Assembly: GCF_002975435.1 (NCBI RefSeq)
Contig: NZ_PCPT01000004.1
Coordinates: 1-64,000 of the forward strand
DNA: 64,000 nucleotides
Direction: 5' to 3'
Origin: Arthrobacter sp. MYb227
Lineage (GTDB): Bacteria; Actinomycetota; Actinomycetes; Actinomycetales; Micrococcaceae
The notes under the pieces were generated by a model, which searched no databases, was not told where the DNA came from, and saw only the letters and a program-made list of their open reading frames with translations. Position 1 is the first letter of the stretch. Each line of letters opens with the position of its first letter. Of the stretch, positions 37,253 to 45,340 are shown piece by piece. Position numbers and translations under genes: made by a program.

Positions 37253-37903
37253 CTAGTGTGCTTCGCTAACTTCTGGGCGACGCATGATGGCTACGCCAAC
37301 AGCTGCGCCAATCAATGCCAAGATTCCAAAGGCACCGGAGAGCAGCAACGCGGTGTTATCTGCTTCCTTTGCCGTAGCGGTAAGTTCACCCTCGGTGTTC
37401 TTCAAGTCGAAGGTGACGGTGTTTCCGGAGATTTCTCCGGCAGCGCTAGCCTCGGTAACAACACCCGGGAATGTAACAGTTAGCGTCGATTCGCTCAGCG
37501 TCGAAACATCTGTTCCACCGAAACCGGTGGAGCTGAAGAAGTACAAGCCATCACGGAATTCGATCTCAAACTTGACGCCGATCTGTGCCGACATGTCGTT
37601 GAGTTCGGTCAGTGACTTATCCGTGGCAGCAAATTTGTAACCAAGGAATTCTGCATCTTCAAATGGGGTCTTGGTGACGCCCTCGGGAAGCTGTCCCATG
37701 AGCTGTTCCTCGGTAGCACCGGTCTGCGCCAGTACCGCGTCGAGGCTTTGGCCGCCGAGCAATTTCTTTTCAACGCCAACAACGGTGGTAACTGAGCCCT
37801 TTTCCGGGCTGGAGACCTGAACGTCAACATCCATCTTCATGCAACCGGTCAAACTCAAAACCAATGCCACCATGACACCAACGATGGATACGATCTTCTT
37901 CAT
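37253..37903 (-). CDS. LppM-like lipoprotein
   Basis: 216 residues with a lipoprotein signal (MKKIVSIVGVMVALVLSLTG then Cys21). The ectodomain reads MKMDVDVQVSSPEKGSVTTV and LGYKFAATDKSLTELND, then beta strands including FRDGLYFFSSTGFGG. A C-terminal helix (LLLSGAFGILALIGAAVGVA) and a basic MRRPEVSEAH end follow. This fits the LppM family of mycobacteria, which has a role at the envelope that is not well defined. Convergent with the PBP gene. Confidence 0.85.
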   Translation of the reverse strand: MKKIVSIVGVMVALVLSLTGCMKMDVDVQVSSPEKGSVTTVVGVEKKLLGGQSLDAVLAQTGATEEQLMGQLPEGVTKTPFEDAEFLGYKFAATDKSLTELNDMSAQIGVKFEIEFRDGLYFFSSTGFGGTDVSTLSESTLTVTFPGVVTEASAAGEISGNTVTFDLKNTEGELTATAKEADNTALLLSGAFGILALIGAAVGVAIMRRPEVSEAH

Positions 37904-38050
37904 TTAATCTCCTCGGGATGGGGGCTCTGAATGGAAAATTTCCCCACGTCAAAGAACAACTCTATCGGGTAGACCTGTGAGTGAAATAATCGTGTCGTGC
38001 CGGTGAGTTTCCGATCCACGGAAACCATGCATTTGGTTAGACTGAGACTC

Positions 38051-38551
38051 ATGGACGGCTGGAAGCGTTTACGAGCGTTGCTGAACTGGGTAAACCTTTC
38101 GACACCCAGTGCCTTGATAGTTGCCAGGGCCACAGGTTGCAGGGTTGTTGCAGGTCCTTCCGGACTCCACTATGCACTGAATTATTCTCCACGGTTGCCG
38201 CTGGCCGGGGCATTTACCATGGGTAATGTGGTGTTTTTTCGCCCTAGGTTCCGGGATCCCTCATTGCATCCGCACCTCGTTGCCCATGAGGAAACACATT
38301 GCACCCAATACGCCTTGTGCCTCGGCTTACCGTTCATTGGGCTGTACTTTGCCGCTGCCGCGTACTCACTGATACGCACCGGGGATCCGGCTTCGGCAAA
38401 TATTTTTGAACGTTTTGCCGGGCTACGCGCGGGTGGCTATGTTCAGCGCCCCACGCGTAATGCGGTGCCAGCGATCCTTGTGACGGTGGTGGGCCGCATC
38501 GAAAAATTGTGCAAGTCCACACCGGGCCGGACAGCAGCGACCAAGCTCTAG
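38051..38551 (+). CDS. hypothetical membrane-associated protein with HEExH-type motif
   Basis: About 166 residues from ATG 38051 (MDGWKRLRALLNWVNLSTPS). Family pattern widely seen in actinobacteria: LAGAFTMGNVVFFRPRFRDP, LVAHEETHCTQYALCLGLPF and AYSLIRTGDPASANIFER. HEETH resembles a zinc-protease-like motif, but the full catalytic set is not shown. One hydrophobic stretch (LPFIGLYFAAAAYSLI) suggests membrane contact. Database names for this family vary and are not trusted here. An upstream ATG at 38027 is possible. Confidence 0.7.
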   Translation: MDGWKRLRALLNWVNLSTPSALIVARATGCRVVAGPSGLHYALNYSPRLPLAGAFTMGNVVFFRPRFRDPSLHPHLVAHEETHCTQYALCLGLPFIGLYFAAAAYSLIRTGDPASANIFERFAGLRAGGYVQRPTRNAVPAILVTVVGRIEKLCKSTPGRTAATKL

Positions 38552-38585
38552 TTATTCATTGCCCCCAGCCGAAGGAGAAACGACC

Positions 38586-39227
38586 GTGAGTAAAAAGAAA
38601 TTCATCACTATGAACGGTTCTGCCACAGTGTCAGAGGTTCCCGATCTCATGAGCATTTCATTAGCCATTGAGGCACGCCACGACCAAGCCCAGGGAGCCT
38701 ACTCATTGGTGGCCCAGCGCTCGACCGATATGATTTCGGCGCTCAGTTCGCATACACCACTGGTAAAACTAGCAACAACCGGTATTGGATTACGTTCACG
38801 CACAAGCTGGCACAATGAGGAAAATGTTGTGGTGGGCTATGAGGCAGATACCTCACTACAGCTCACCGGCGTGGGGATTGAAGAAGTCTCCGAGGTTCTT
38901 GCCGTAGCTCTTGCGGCTGGTGGTGACTACCTGCGCATCAATTCGGTCACTGCGGAGGTTTCAGATCCGCTGCCCGCACAATATCAAGCTCGAGAACTTG
39001 CCTTCAATGACGCTCGGGCCAAGGCGAAACAACTAGCTGCGCTGGCTGGCTGCTCGCTGGGAAGCACCTTGAGCGTCAAAGAAATTCGCGGTGCTGTGCC
39101 CGGACCGGTGCTCAGAGCCAAGGCTGCTGTCATGGCCGAAAGTTCAATGCCTGTGGTTGCCGGTGAGCAAGAACTCTCGGTACATGTTGAGGTCTCCTGG
39201 GAGCTCATAAGCGCCACGAAAAACTAG
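38586..39227 (+). CDS. SIMPL-domain (DUF541) protein
   Basis: 213 residues from GTG 38586 (GAAGGAG twelve bases upstream). The SIMPL fold is marked by MNGSATVSEVPDLMSISLAI, GIGLRSRTSWHNEENVVVGYEA, and the helix AFNDARAKAKQLAALAG then SVKEIRGAVPGPV. Function is unclear; some members protect against oxidative stress. No signal peptide is visible, unlike many members. The last bases overlap the pcp end on the opposite strand. Confidence 0.88.
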   Translation: MSKKKFITMNGSATVSEVPDLMSISLAIEARHDQAQGAYSLVAQRSTDMISALSSHTPLVKLATTGIGLRSRTSWHNEENVVVGYEADTSLQLTGVGIEEVSEVLAVALAAGGDYLRINSVTAEVSDPLPAQYQARELAFNDARAKAKQLAALAGCSLGSTLSVKEIRGAVPGPVLRAKAAVMAESSMPVVAGEQELSVHVEVSWELISATKN

Positions 39228-39847
39228 TGTAGGTGCCCGGCACTAATACTTGGTTCCGTTTGAGTCTCCAACCCCATACGGGCAATGTCCGCCAGTGTCT
39301 GGGCAAATTCTTCAAGCAATACAGTGTCTTGCTCAATTGATGGAATGTGAATGAAGCCTCCACACATGCCTTCCTGCCCCTCGAGGAAATGCATGAGCGC
39401 ATAAAAGACTTGGTTGCAGACAAAGCTACCCGCCGTTAAAGATACTTCTGCCCGCACGGCAGTGCTCCGGGCATTGATTTCTTGCATTGCACGTTTCAAC
39501 GGCAACGTTGAGAAGTAGGCGTTCGGGCCATCCGCTACAACAGGAGTGTCAATGGGTTGCTCCCCCGCATTATCTGCAATGCGTGCATCAATGTGATTGA
39601 TGGCAATCTTTTCAAGACTCAGGGAGCTGCGTCCGGCTGCCAGGCCCAGGCTGATCACCAGGTCCGGGGAATAGTGGTGTAGCAGTTCGTTCAGTGTTAC
39701 CGGTGCCGTATCAAAAACACAGGGCAGTAGCGCTGCACGCGCCGTAAACCCGGCTGCTTCGAGGATTTCTGCGGCGCGCTGGGCAAGTGTCCACGAGGGA
39801 TTGAAAGTTTCTCCACCAAAGGGTTCGAACCCGGTCAGCAGGATCAC
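39224..39847 (-). CDS. pcp: pyrrolidone-carboxylate peptidase
   Basis: Cysteine peptidase removing N-terminal pyroglutamate. 207 residues from GTG 39847 (VILLTGFEPFGGE), giving the classical catalytic triad at almost the usual numbers: Glu79 in LSLEKIAIN, Cys144 in GSFVCNQVFY and His167 in GFIHIPS. The GTG overlaps the NUDIX stop (GTGA). The longer in-frame extension upstream is not family-like. Confidence 0.93.
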   Translation of the reverse strand: MILLTGFEPFGGETFNPSWTLAQRAAEILEAAGFTARAALLPCVFDTAPVTLNELLHHYSPDLVISLGLAAGRSSLSLEKIAINHIDARIADNAGEQPIDTPVVADGPNAYFSTLPLKRAMQEINARSTAVRAEVSLTAGSFVCNQVFYALMHFLEGQEGMCGGFIHIPSIEQDTVLLEEFAQTLADIARMGLETQTEPSISAGHLH

Positions 39848-40272
39848 CGGGTTGCCCCGGCCTGTGCCTCGGAAAGAACAGCGCGAACTATTGGAAGATC
39901 GGCCGGAATCCATGGGAGAGCTTCTAACGAGGCAAGGTCGAGATCAACCCAGAGCAGTTGGTCATGATCCTCAAGCGGTGCCGGGGTACCGGAGCTGATT
40001 TCGGCAAACCAAACACGCATTGCTGCGCTGTCGTTGAGCTGCCAGCCTGGTTCAAGAGGACCAAATATTTCGCTACCCAGCTCTAGGCTGACCCCAAGTT
40101 CTTCCGTAATTTCCCGGTGTACCGCTTCTTGGCAGCTCTCCCCCGGTTCAATTTTTCCACCAGGAAACTCCCACATGCCAGCAACTGTTGGTGGAGCCGT
40201 CCTGCGGGCCGTGAGCAAACGGGTGGGATTTTCTAGTGAATCAAGGATCGCCGCGGCAACAATTTGTTTCAA
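39844..40272 (-). CDS. NUDIX hydrolase, MutT-like
   Basis: 142 residues from TTG 40272, eight bases after the transporter stop. The NUDIX box is complete: GGKIEPGESCQEAVHREI then TEELGV. It begins MKQIVAAAILDS and has RRTAPPTVAGMWEFPGG, typical of 8-oxo-dGTP diphosphatases of the MutT/DgdD group. A second substrate type cannot be excluded. The gene lies in a CDF-NUDIX-pcp unit with overlaps, suggesting co-expression without a shared pathway. Confidence 0.85.
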   Translation of the reverse strand: MKQIVAAAILDSLENPTRLLTARRTAPPTVAGMWEFPGGKIEPGESCQEAVHREITEELGVSLELGSEIFGPLEPGWQLNDSAAMRVWFAEISSGTPAPLEDHDQLLWVDLDLASLEALPWIPADLPIVRAVLSEAQAGATR

Positions 40273-40280
40273 AGTTCTTC

Positions 40281-41216
40281 TTACTTTTCGAGCTCCGCGG
40301 CACGCGCGGCAGCAAAAACATCTGGCTCAATATAGATGACACATTTGTGTTCAACTGCAGCCCGGATACGTATCTCGGCAGCATCAATTGCCTGCGCGAT
40401 CTGTGCCCCCGATGAATTTTCGGGTACCGAAATCTTTGCTGCAACAAGGATTTCCTCGGGGCCCAGGTGCAGGGTCTTGAGGTGAATCAGTGTCGATCCA
40501 TCTGCAGTCAGCGCCTCACGAATGGCATGTACGTGCTCAACAGTTGCGGATTCGCCAAGTAACAGCGACTTGGTTTCGATGGCCAGAACTATCGCGATGA
40601 GTACCAGCAACACACCAATGCAGGCGGTACCCGCGGCATCGAAGGCACCGTTACCTGTCACCAGGGTGAGGCTGACGCCCAGCAAGGCTAAGACCAGACC
40701 AACGAGTGCACCAAAATCTTCAAGCAAGATCACCGGTAGTTCAGGGGCTTTTGCCGTGCGAATGAACTTTGACCACGATTGCTTTCCGCGTACGTGGTTC
40801 GATTCTTTGATAGCCGTACGGAAAGACAGCGACTCGGCAATGATTGCACCAATCAATACGGCCAAGGGAACCCACCACCATCTGCCTTCAATGCCGTGTG
40901 GGTCTTTGAATTTTTGCCACGCCTCATAGAGCGCAAAAAGCCCACCCACGCTAAAGAGCACGATGGAGACGATGAATGAATACACGTAGCGTTCGCGCCC
41001 ATATCCAAAGGGGTGTTCTTCGTCTGCCTGTCGGTGAGCTTTCTTACCACCCACCAGCAAGAGGACTTGGTTCCCGGAGTCTGCTACCGAGTGAATTGCT
41101 TCGGCAAGCATTGAGGATGAGGCAGTGACCGCCCAGGCAACAAACTTGAATACGGCGATGGTCAGGTTGGCTGCTAATGCTGCGACAACCGCCTTAGTGC
41201 CTCCGGATGCTGCCAT
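40281..41216 (-). CDS. cation diffusion facilitator transporter
   Basis: 311 residues with about six membrane helices: ALAANLTIAVFKFVAWAVTA, YSFIVSIVLFSVGGLFALYE, VPLAVLIGAIIAESLS, FGALVGLVLALLGVSLTLVT, then TACIGVLLVLIAIVLAI. CDF metal-site pattern: SMLAEAIHSVADSGNQ in helix 2 and ILLEDFGALVGLV later. The cytoplasmic C-terminal domain (HLKTLHLGPEEILVAAKISV) is typical. It exports Zn, Fe or another divalent metal; the ion is not predictable here. Confidence 0.88.
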   Translation of the reverse strand: MAASGGTKAVVAALAANLTIAVFKFVAWAVTASSSMLAEAIHSVADSGNQVLLLVGGKKAHRQADEEHPFGYGRERYVYSFIVSIVLFSVGGLFALYEAWQKFKDPHGIEGRWWWVPLAVLIGAIIAESLSFRTAIKESNHVRGKQSWSKFIRTAKAPELPVILLEDFGALVGLVLALLGVSLTLVTGNGAFDAAGTACIGVLLVLIAIVLAIETKSLLLGESATVEHVHAIREALTADGSTLIHLKTLHLGPEEILVAAKISVPENSSGAQIAQAIDAAEIRIRAAVEHKCVIYIEPDVFAAARAAELEK

Positions 41217-41360
41217 GGGTTCCGCCCCTTTTCATCTCACACTTCATATTTCGGGCCGAGACCCAGATTTTTCGATTCGAACCTAAGGGTAGCGTGAGTT
41301 TATGCCCCGCGAGGTACCAAGCCACGAGGGTAGGCAATATTTTTTGTGCCCGGTGCACTC

Positions 41361-41400
41361 TTCCCCCCAAGAGCATGACGGTGTTCAAGCCTTGGGGGAA
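41361..41400 (-). terminator. terminator of the TrmH-type gene
   Basis: TTCCCCCCAAG/CTTGGGGGAA (41361-41371/41391-41400), 14 bases past the stop. Confidence 0.6.
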
Positions 41401-41413
41401 GAACGTGGAACAG

Positions 41414-42322
41414 TTACTTGCGGCGCTGTGCCCGGGCCGAGGCGTAGAGGCAGACGGTTGCCGCGGTGCTGACATTCAAGGATTCGGCAATGCCGTAGAG
41501 CGGTACTGCAACGCGGTGATCGGCGCGTGAGAGCTCATCCTCATTCAGTCCTTGGCCTTCATTTCCAAAGAGCCACGTAGTTGGGTCTTCGAGTACCGGG
41601 GCCTCGCTGTTGGTTTCAAAGGTGCCACCGGTGCGCCGTGCAGCACTTGCATCCTGCAGTTCGTCTAGGTCTGCGGCTCCGTAGCCATCGGCGGCCAGGA
41701 TGGTGCTGCCTTGTGCCTTCAGGGCCGCGATGACCTCGGAGAGTTCAACGTTTGTGGCAATGGGCAGGTGGAAGATCGATCCAACGGTTGAGCGCACGGC
41801 CTTGGGGTTGTAAATATCTACGCTGCCACCGGTGAGGATCAGTGCATCGGCACCCGCGGCGTCGGCTGCGCGCAGGATGGTTCCGGCATTTCCTGGGTCT
41901 TGGACGCGGCACAGGACCGCAACGAGTGCTGGCTTTGCGGCAAGGATTTGCTCGAGCTCGGTTTCCGGGATGACGCAGGTGGCGACGATGCCCTGCGGGG
42001 TGACGGTATCTGCCATGGCGGCGAGTACCTCGGGGCTTACCAGGCGGGCGCGTACGCCCGGGGCCTTGGCGACCATTTCTTCAAATTCTGGGTATTTATC
42101 TAGGCAATCGTCGGTGGCAAAAATTTGGCGGACAACCGCGCCCTTGCCTTCTGCATCGCGAGCGATGTGAGACTTCATTGCTTCGCGGACTGCTTGGGGT
42201 CCCTCGGCCAAAAATTCTCCGGCACGTGCACGTCCGGTACGGGTGGCCAGACGGGCGACCTCGCGAACCTTTTCGGCTCGGACGTTGGTCATGGTTTCAT
42301 CGTGGTCTTCGGTCAGATTCAT
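41414..42322 (-). CDS. TrmH/SpoU-family RNA 2'-O-methyltransferase
   Basis: About 302 residues. The N-terminal substrate-binding part reads VREVARLATRTGRARAGEFL and the SPOUT knot has LCRVQDPGNAGTILRAADAA, VRSTVGSIFHLPIA and the final LFGNEGQGLNEDEL with VAVPLYGIAESLNVSTAA. This is the bacterial RlmB/TsnR-like group methylating 23S rRNA or tRNA; the target is not specified. ATG 42322 (MNLTEDHDE) or 42292 (MTNVRAEK) could be the start. It lies just downstream of rplT. Confidence 0.9.
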   Translation of the reverse strand: MNLTEDHDETMTNVRAEKVREVARLATRTGRARAGEFLAEGPQAVREAMKSHIARDAEGKGAVVRQIFATDDCLDKYPEFEEMVAKAPGVRARLVSPEVLAAMADTVTPQGIVATCVIPETELEQILAAKPALVAVLCRVQDPGNAGTILRAADAAGADALILTGGSVDIYNPKAVRSTVGSIFHLPIATNVELSEVIAALKAQGSTILAADGYGAADLDELQDASAARRTGGTFETNSEAPVLEDPTTWLFGNEGQGLNEDELSRADHRVAVPLYGIAESLNVSTAATVCLYASARAQRRK

Positions 42323-42347
42323 GACTTTGAGTTTACCGGGGATAGCA

Positions 42348-42382
42348 CAAAGGGATGGAATCGAGTTCGATTCCATCCCTTT
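42348..42382 (-). terminator. terminator of infC-rpmI-rplT
   Basis: AAAGGGATGGAATCGA/TCGATTCCATCCCTTT with a three-base loop, directly after the rplT stop. It lies upstream of the TrmH-type gene start. Confidence 0.85.
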
Positions 42383-42411
42383 GCACGAAAAGCGTTTTAG
42401 CGTTTCAAAGA

Positions 42412-43101
42412 CTAGGCGTCTTTGATCTGCTGGCGTGCTTCGCCACCTGCAGGCTCGAAGCCTGCGGCCTTGGCATCTTCGATGCCCTTGAACCAGTACT
42501 CAGCAACGGTCTGCTCGTACCAGGTCGAGCCCGGTACGTGGTACTTGTTGGACTGAGCGTTACCCTTGACGATGAAGTCCGCCGGAGCGTCTTCGCCTTC
42601 AACGGCCTTGTAAGCACCGGCTGCTACTGCCTTTTCGGCAGGTGAGGAGCCTTCAACGACAGTAGCCTTGGCTGCGGCCTTCTTAGGGGCTGCGGCCTTA
42701 GGTGCGGCTGCTACTGTCTCAGATGCTTTTGGGGCGTTTACGTCAGCCGGAAGGGCACCCTTTGCAACCTGAACCAGTGCTGCGAAAGCCTTGGCATCGG
42801 AAACAGCAAGCTCGGCAAGCATGCGGCGGTCGACCTCGACCGATGCTGCCTTCAGGCCCTGAATCAGGCGGTTGTAGGTCAGGCCGTTTGCACGCGATGC
42901 AGCGTTGATACGCTGGATCCACAGGCGACGGAAGTCACCCTTGCGCTTGCGACGGTGCGCGAAGCTGTAGACGTACGAGTGGAGCAGCTGCTCCTTGGCC
43001 TTACGGTACAAGCGCGAACGCTGACCACGGTAGCCCTTTGCGCGTTCAAGAATGACGCGACGCTTCTTATGAGCATTTACTGCCCGCTTCACACGTGCCA
43101 C
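42412..43101 (-). CDS. rplT: ribosomal protein L20 with a long C-terminal extension
   Basis: Residues 1-~125 are a complete L20: [56 protein letters not shown]20 binds 23S rRNA early in 50S assembly. The start is GTG 43101; the open frame upstream to 43149 is not L20-like. Residues ~126-229 are extra. First comes an Ala/Lys/Pro linker ([17 protein letters not shown]), then a compact end domain: [20 protein letters not shown] and [18 protein letters not shown]. This end matches a small domain seen in several actinobacterial ribosomal proteins (pattern IKGN..S..YH.P.S.WY..T.AE.WF). Total 229 residues against ~120 normally. Confidence 0.93.
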   Translation of the reverse strand: MARVKRAVNAHKKRRVILERAKGYRGQRSRLYRKAKEQLLHSYVYSFAHRRKRKGDFRRLWIQRINAASRANGLTYNRLIQGLKAASVEVDRRMLAELAVSDAKAFAALVQVAKGALPADVNAPKASETVAAAPKAAAPKKAAAKATVVEGSSPAEKAVAAGAYKAVEGEDAPADFIVKGNAQSNKYHVPGSTWYEQTVAEYWFKGIEDAKAAGFEPAGGEARQQIKDA

Positions 43102-43209
43102 GTGTGTACTCCTTTGTTTTGTTCCACTTGGCCTCAAATATTGGGCCAAGCAAAAATTCTTTAGATGGTCGGGGTTCCTGCAGTGCAGGACTCCCAGGAC
43201 GGACTGGTG

Positions 43210-43404
43210 TTAGAGACCGAGCATCCGCTTGATGGTCTTTACGTCCGCCTTGGCGACCAACTGGTCAGAAGCCAAACGACGGGTGATGCGGGAGGACTTG
43301 TGCTCCAGGTAGTGGCGGCGGTTAGCCTGCTGGCGCTGCAGCTTACCGCTACCGGTGATCTTGAAGCGCTTCTTGGCGCCACTATGGGTCTTGAACTTCG
43401 GCAT
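43210..43404 (-). CDS. rpmI: ribosomal protein L35
   Basis: 64 residues, basic, [20 protein letters not shown] and [20 protein letters not shown]. Full-length bacterial L35 in the usual infC-rpmI-rplT order. Confidence 0.97.
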   Translation of the reverse strand: MPKFKTHSGAKKRFKITGSGKLQRQQANRRHYLEHKSSRITRRLASDQLVAKADVKTIKRMLGL

Positions 43405-43528
43405 ATCCGCCGTTCTCCTTACTTGCTCCCGGGGGTCCTTGCGGGCCGGGGATCTTGCGCACTCCCGCGTTTGAGGGAATCCGTTGTTCTGGTGTTGCTC
43501 GTTAGAGCGTGCCCAGCTTGGGGCGATG

Positions 43529-44521
43529 TTACTTAGTTGCCCCAGGCTTGACGGCGCGGGTTGCGGGCTTGGGACCCGGCTTGCCCGCAGGCTTGGGTGC
43601 GGCTACCGGCTTCGGCATGGCCACTGGCTTTGGTGCTGCAACAGGCTTTGCGACAACTGGCTTAGGGGCCGGTGCTGCTGCCGGGCGAGCCGCGGCGACC
43701 GGACGAGCCGGTGCCTTAGCTGCTGGGCGGGCCTCGCGTACCGGTGCTGCCTTGGCCGGTGCCTTAGTCACGGCAGGTGCTGCCTTGACCGGGGCTACCT
43801 TCGGTGCGAGCTTGGCTGCGGCCTCTTCGGCTGCTGCTTCTGCACGTACCTTGGCGAGCTTCTCCATGATGTCCGATTCGATGACATCCGCTACCGAGCC
43901 AGCAAGTTCACCCTGCGGCTCGTCGGTGTCGATTCGGTTCTTGGCGTTAGCTGCCTTGGCCTTGTCGGTTTCGCGCTGTTCCAAGCGGCGGGCTTCGGCC
44001 TTGGCCTCTGCCTTGTTCTTCAGCGGTCCTACAACCATGACCATGTTGCGGCCATCGATGCGGGGGCTTGACTCAACGGTGCCAACCTCGGCGACTGCTT
44101 CGGCAAACTTCTCCAGAAGACGGATACCCATCTCCGGGCGCTGCTGCTCACGGCCACGGAACTGAATCATGGCCTTGACCTTGTCACCGGCGGCCAGGAA
44201 CTTTAGTGCGTGTCCGACCTTGGTTTCGTAGTCGTGAGTGTCGATCTTCAGGCGGAAACGAATTTCCTTGAGGATCGTGTTGGTCTGGTTCTTGCGCGCT
44301 TCGCGCGCCTTGACCGCAGCCTCGTACTTGTACTTTCCGAAGTCCATCAGTTTGCACACTGGAGGCTTTGCGGTCGGCGCAACCTCTACGAGATCTAGAT
44401 CGGACTCCACGGCAAGACGGAGTGCGTCCTCGATGCGGACAATGCCAACCTGTTCACCGGCTGGGCCGACGAGCCGCACCTCTGGGACGCGGATTCGATC
44501 ATTAATGCGTGGATCGCTGAT
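43529..44521 (-). CDS. infC: translation initiation factor IF-3 with ATC start and long tail
   Basis: The conserved N-terminus [19 protein letters not shown] is in frame and begins at ATC (44521-44519). AGGAG stands six bases before it and no ATG, GTG or TTG lies in frame between that Shine-Dalgarno and the ATC. IF-3 genes are known for rare starts that permit autoregulation, so ATC is my choice (GTG 44479 would cut the conserved N-terminus). The N and C domains follow ([57 protein letters not shown]). About 150 further residues, rich in Ala, Pro and Lys (repeats such as [15 protein letters not shown]), make it 330 residues instead of ~180. Confidence 0.93.
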   Translation of the reverse strand: MSDPRINDRIRVPEVRLVGPAGEQVGIVRIEDALRLAVESDLDLVEVAPTAKPPVCKLMDFGKYKYEAAVKAREARKNQTNTILKEIRFRLKIDTHDYETKVGHALKFLAAGDKVKAMIQFRGREQQRPEMGIRLLEKFAEAVAEVGTVESSPRIDGRNMVMVVGPLKNKAEAKAEARRLEQRETDKAKAANAKNRIDTDEPQGELAGSVADVIESDIMEKLAKVRAEAAAEEAAAKLAPKVAPVKAAPAVTKAPAKAAPVREARPAAKAPARPVAAARPAAAPAPKPVVAKPVAAPKPVAMPKPVAAPKPAGKPGPKPATRAVKPGATK

Positions 44522-44670
44522 GTGTAGCTCCTGAGTAGTTCGTAGTTTCAGGCCACCGCGACAAAAGGAAAGGCCCTCGGTTGCGGTTGCAAACGAAGGC
44601 CTCGAGATTCGATCGGTGATAATTCACCGTGACCTATCCATCCGTGGATGGTAGGTACCGAATATACCCG
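44522..44670 (-). promoter_or_regulatory. structured leader of infC-rpmI-rplT
   Basis: On the minus strand a possible -10 TATATT (about 44667-44662) is followed by CGGTGAATTATCACCG, a small hairpin, and then by AGGCC..GGCCT arms (about 44603-44573) ending in TTTCCTTTT, which is terminator-like. This leader before infC resembles autoregulatory leaders of this operon (L20/IF-3 type). I could not match it to a defined Rfam family by eye. Confidence 0.5.
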
Positions 44671-44804
44671 GCCGCCTGATTCGGCTGCTGCGGGTGGGAG
44701 TGGCCTCCACTTGCTTACTGGATCTAGGCTGCTTGGTCACAAACACCGCGTGGGTGAGGCTTCCAAATACACAGATTCAGTCGGTCTATGTAAAGCTTAG
44801 CATT

Positions 44805-45170
44805 ATGAGTACTGAACAAACCAATCCGGCTTCCACCGACGCTACCAACGAAATTCGCGACATTGCCGAAGTTGCAGCAGTGGAGATCATCACCACGGCT
44901 GCAGTTCACCTGATGAGCGCCGCAGCAGTCAAATGTGGCCTAGCCGCAGGCGATGACGCCGAAGAATTGAAAGACCTCGACGAGGCACGCAAGCTAATCA
45001 CCGCCCTGGCCGGCCTCGTAGTTTCCGCTGCACCGGAGATCGGCTCCCAGCACGCGGGTCCGTTGCGCGATGGCCTGCGCTCGCTACAGCTCGCCTTCCG
45101 TGAAGCATCGCACATTCAGGATGCACCGGGACAGGGACCGGGCGAAAAGCTCACCGGTCCGGTGAACTAA
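44805..45170 (+). CDS. DUF1844 protein
   Basis: 121 residues from ATG 44805 (MSTEQTNPAST). The family helices are DIAEVAAVEIITTAAVHLMS and KDLDEARKLITALAGLVV, then GPLRDGLRSLQLAFREAS. Small helical protein of unknown role, often next to infC in actinobacteria, as here (divergent). A convergent terminator follows. Confidence 0.9.
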   Translation: MSTEQTNPASTDATNEIRDIAEVAAVEIITTAAVHLMSAAAVKCGLAAGDDAEELKDLDEARKLITALAGLVVSAAPEIGSQHAGPLRDGLRSLQLAFREASHIQDAPGQGPGEKLTGPVN

Positions 45171-45200
45171 CAGCCACCTGTTATAAAACCCCAAGAACTT

Positions 45201-45246
45201 TAGTGCTGGGTTCGGCTTCGAAACGAAGCTGAACCCAGCACTATTT
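45201..45246 (+). terminator. terminator of the DUF1844 gene
   Basis: TAGTGCTGGGTTCGGCTTCG pairs with 45224-45243 around a three-base loop and is followed by TTTTTATA. Confidence 0.9.
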
Positions 45247-45340
45247 TTATACCCAAAAACCCCCTACTTCAGCAGAGCTAGCAACTCTCAAGGTGCCCGG
45301 GCAAGAGACACCTAAGGGGGGGTGTGTGCGCAGCAAACCT

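Noticed and set aside
42412-43149. L20 reading frame extended 16 codons upstream ([10 protein letters not shown])
   Set aside because: L20 begins at the conserved VARVKRAV; the GTG at 43101 fits and the extra residues have no family match.
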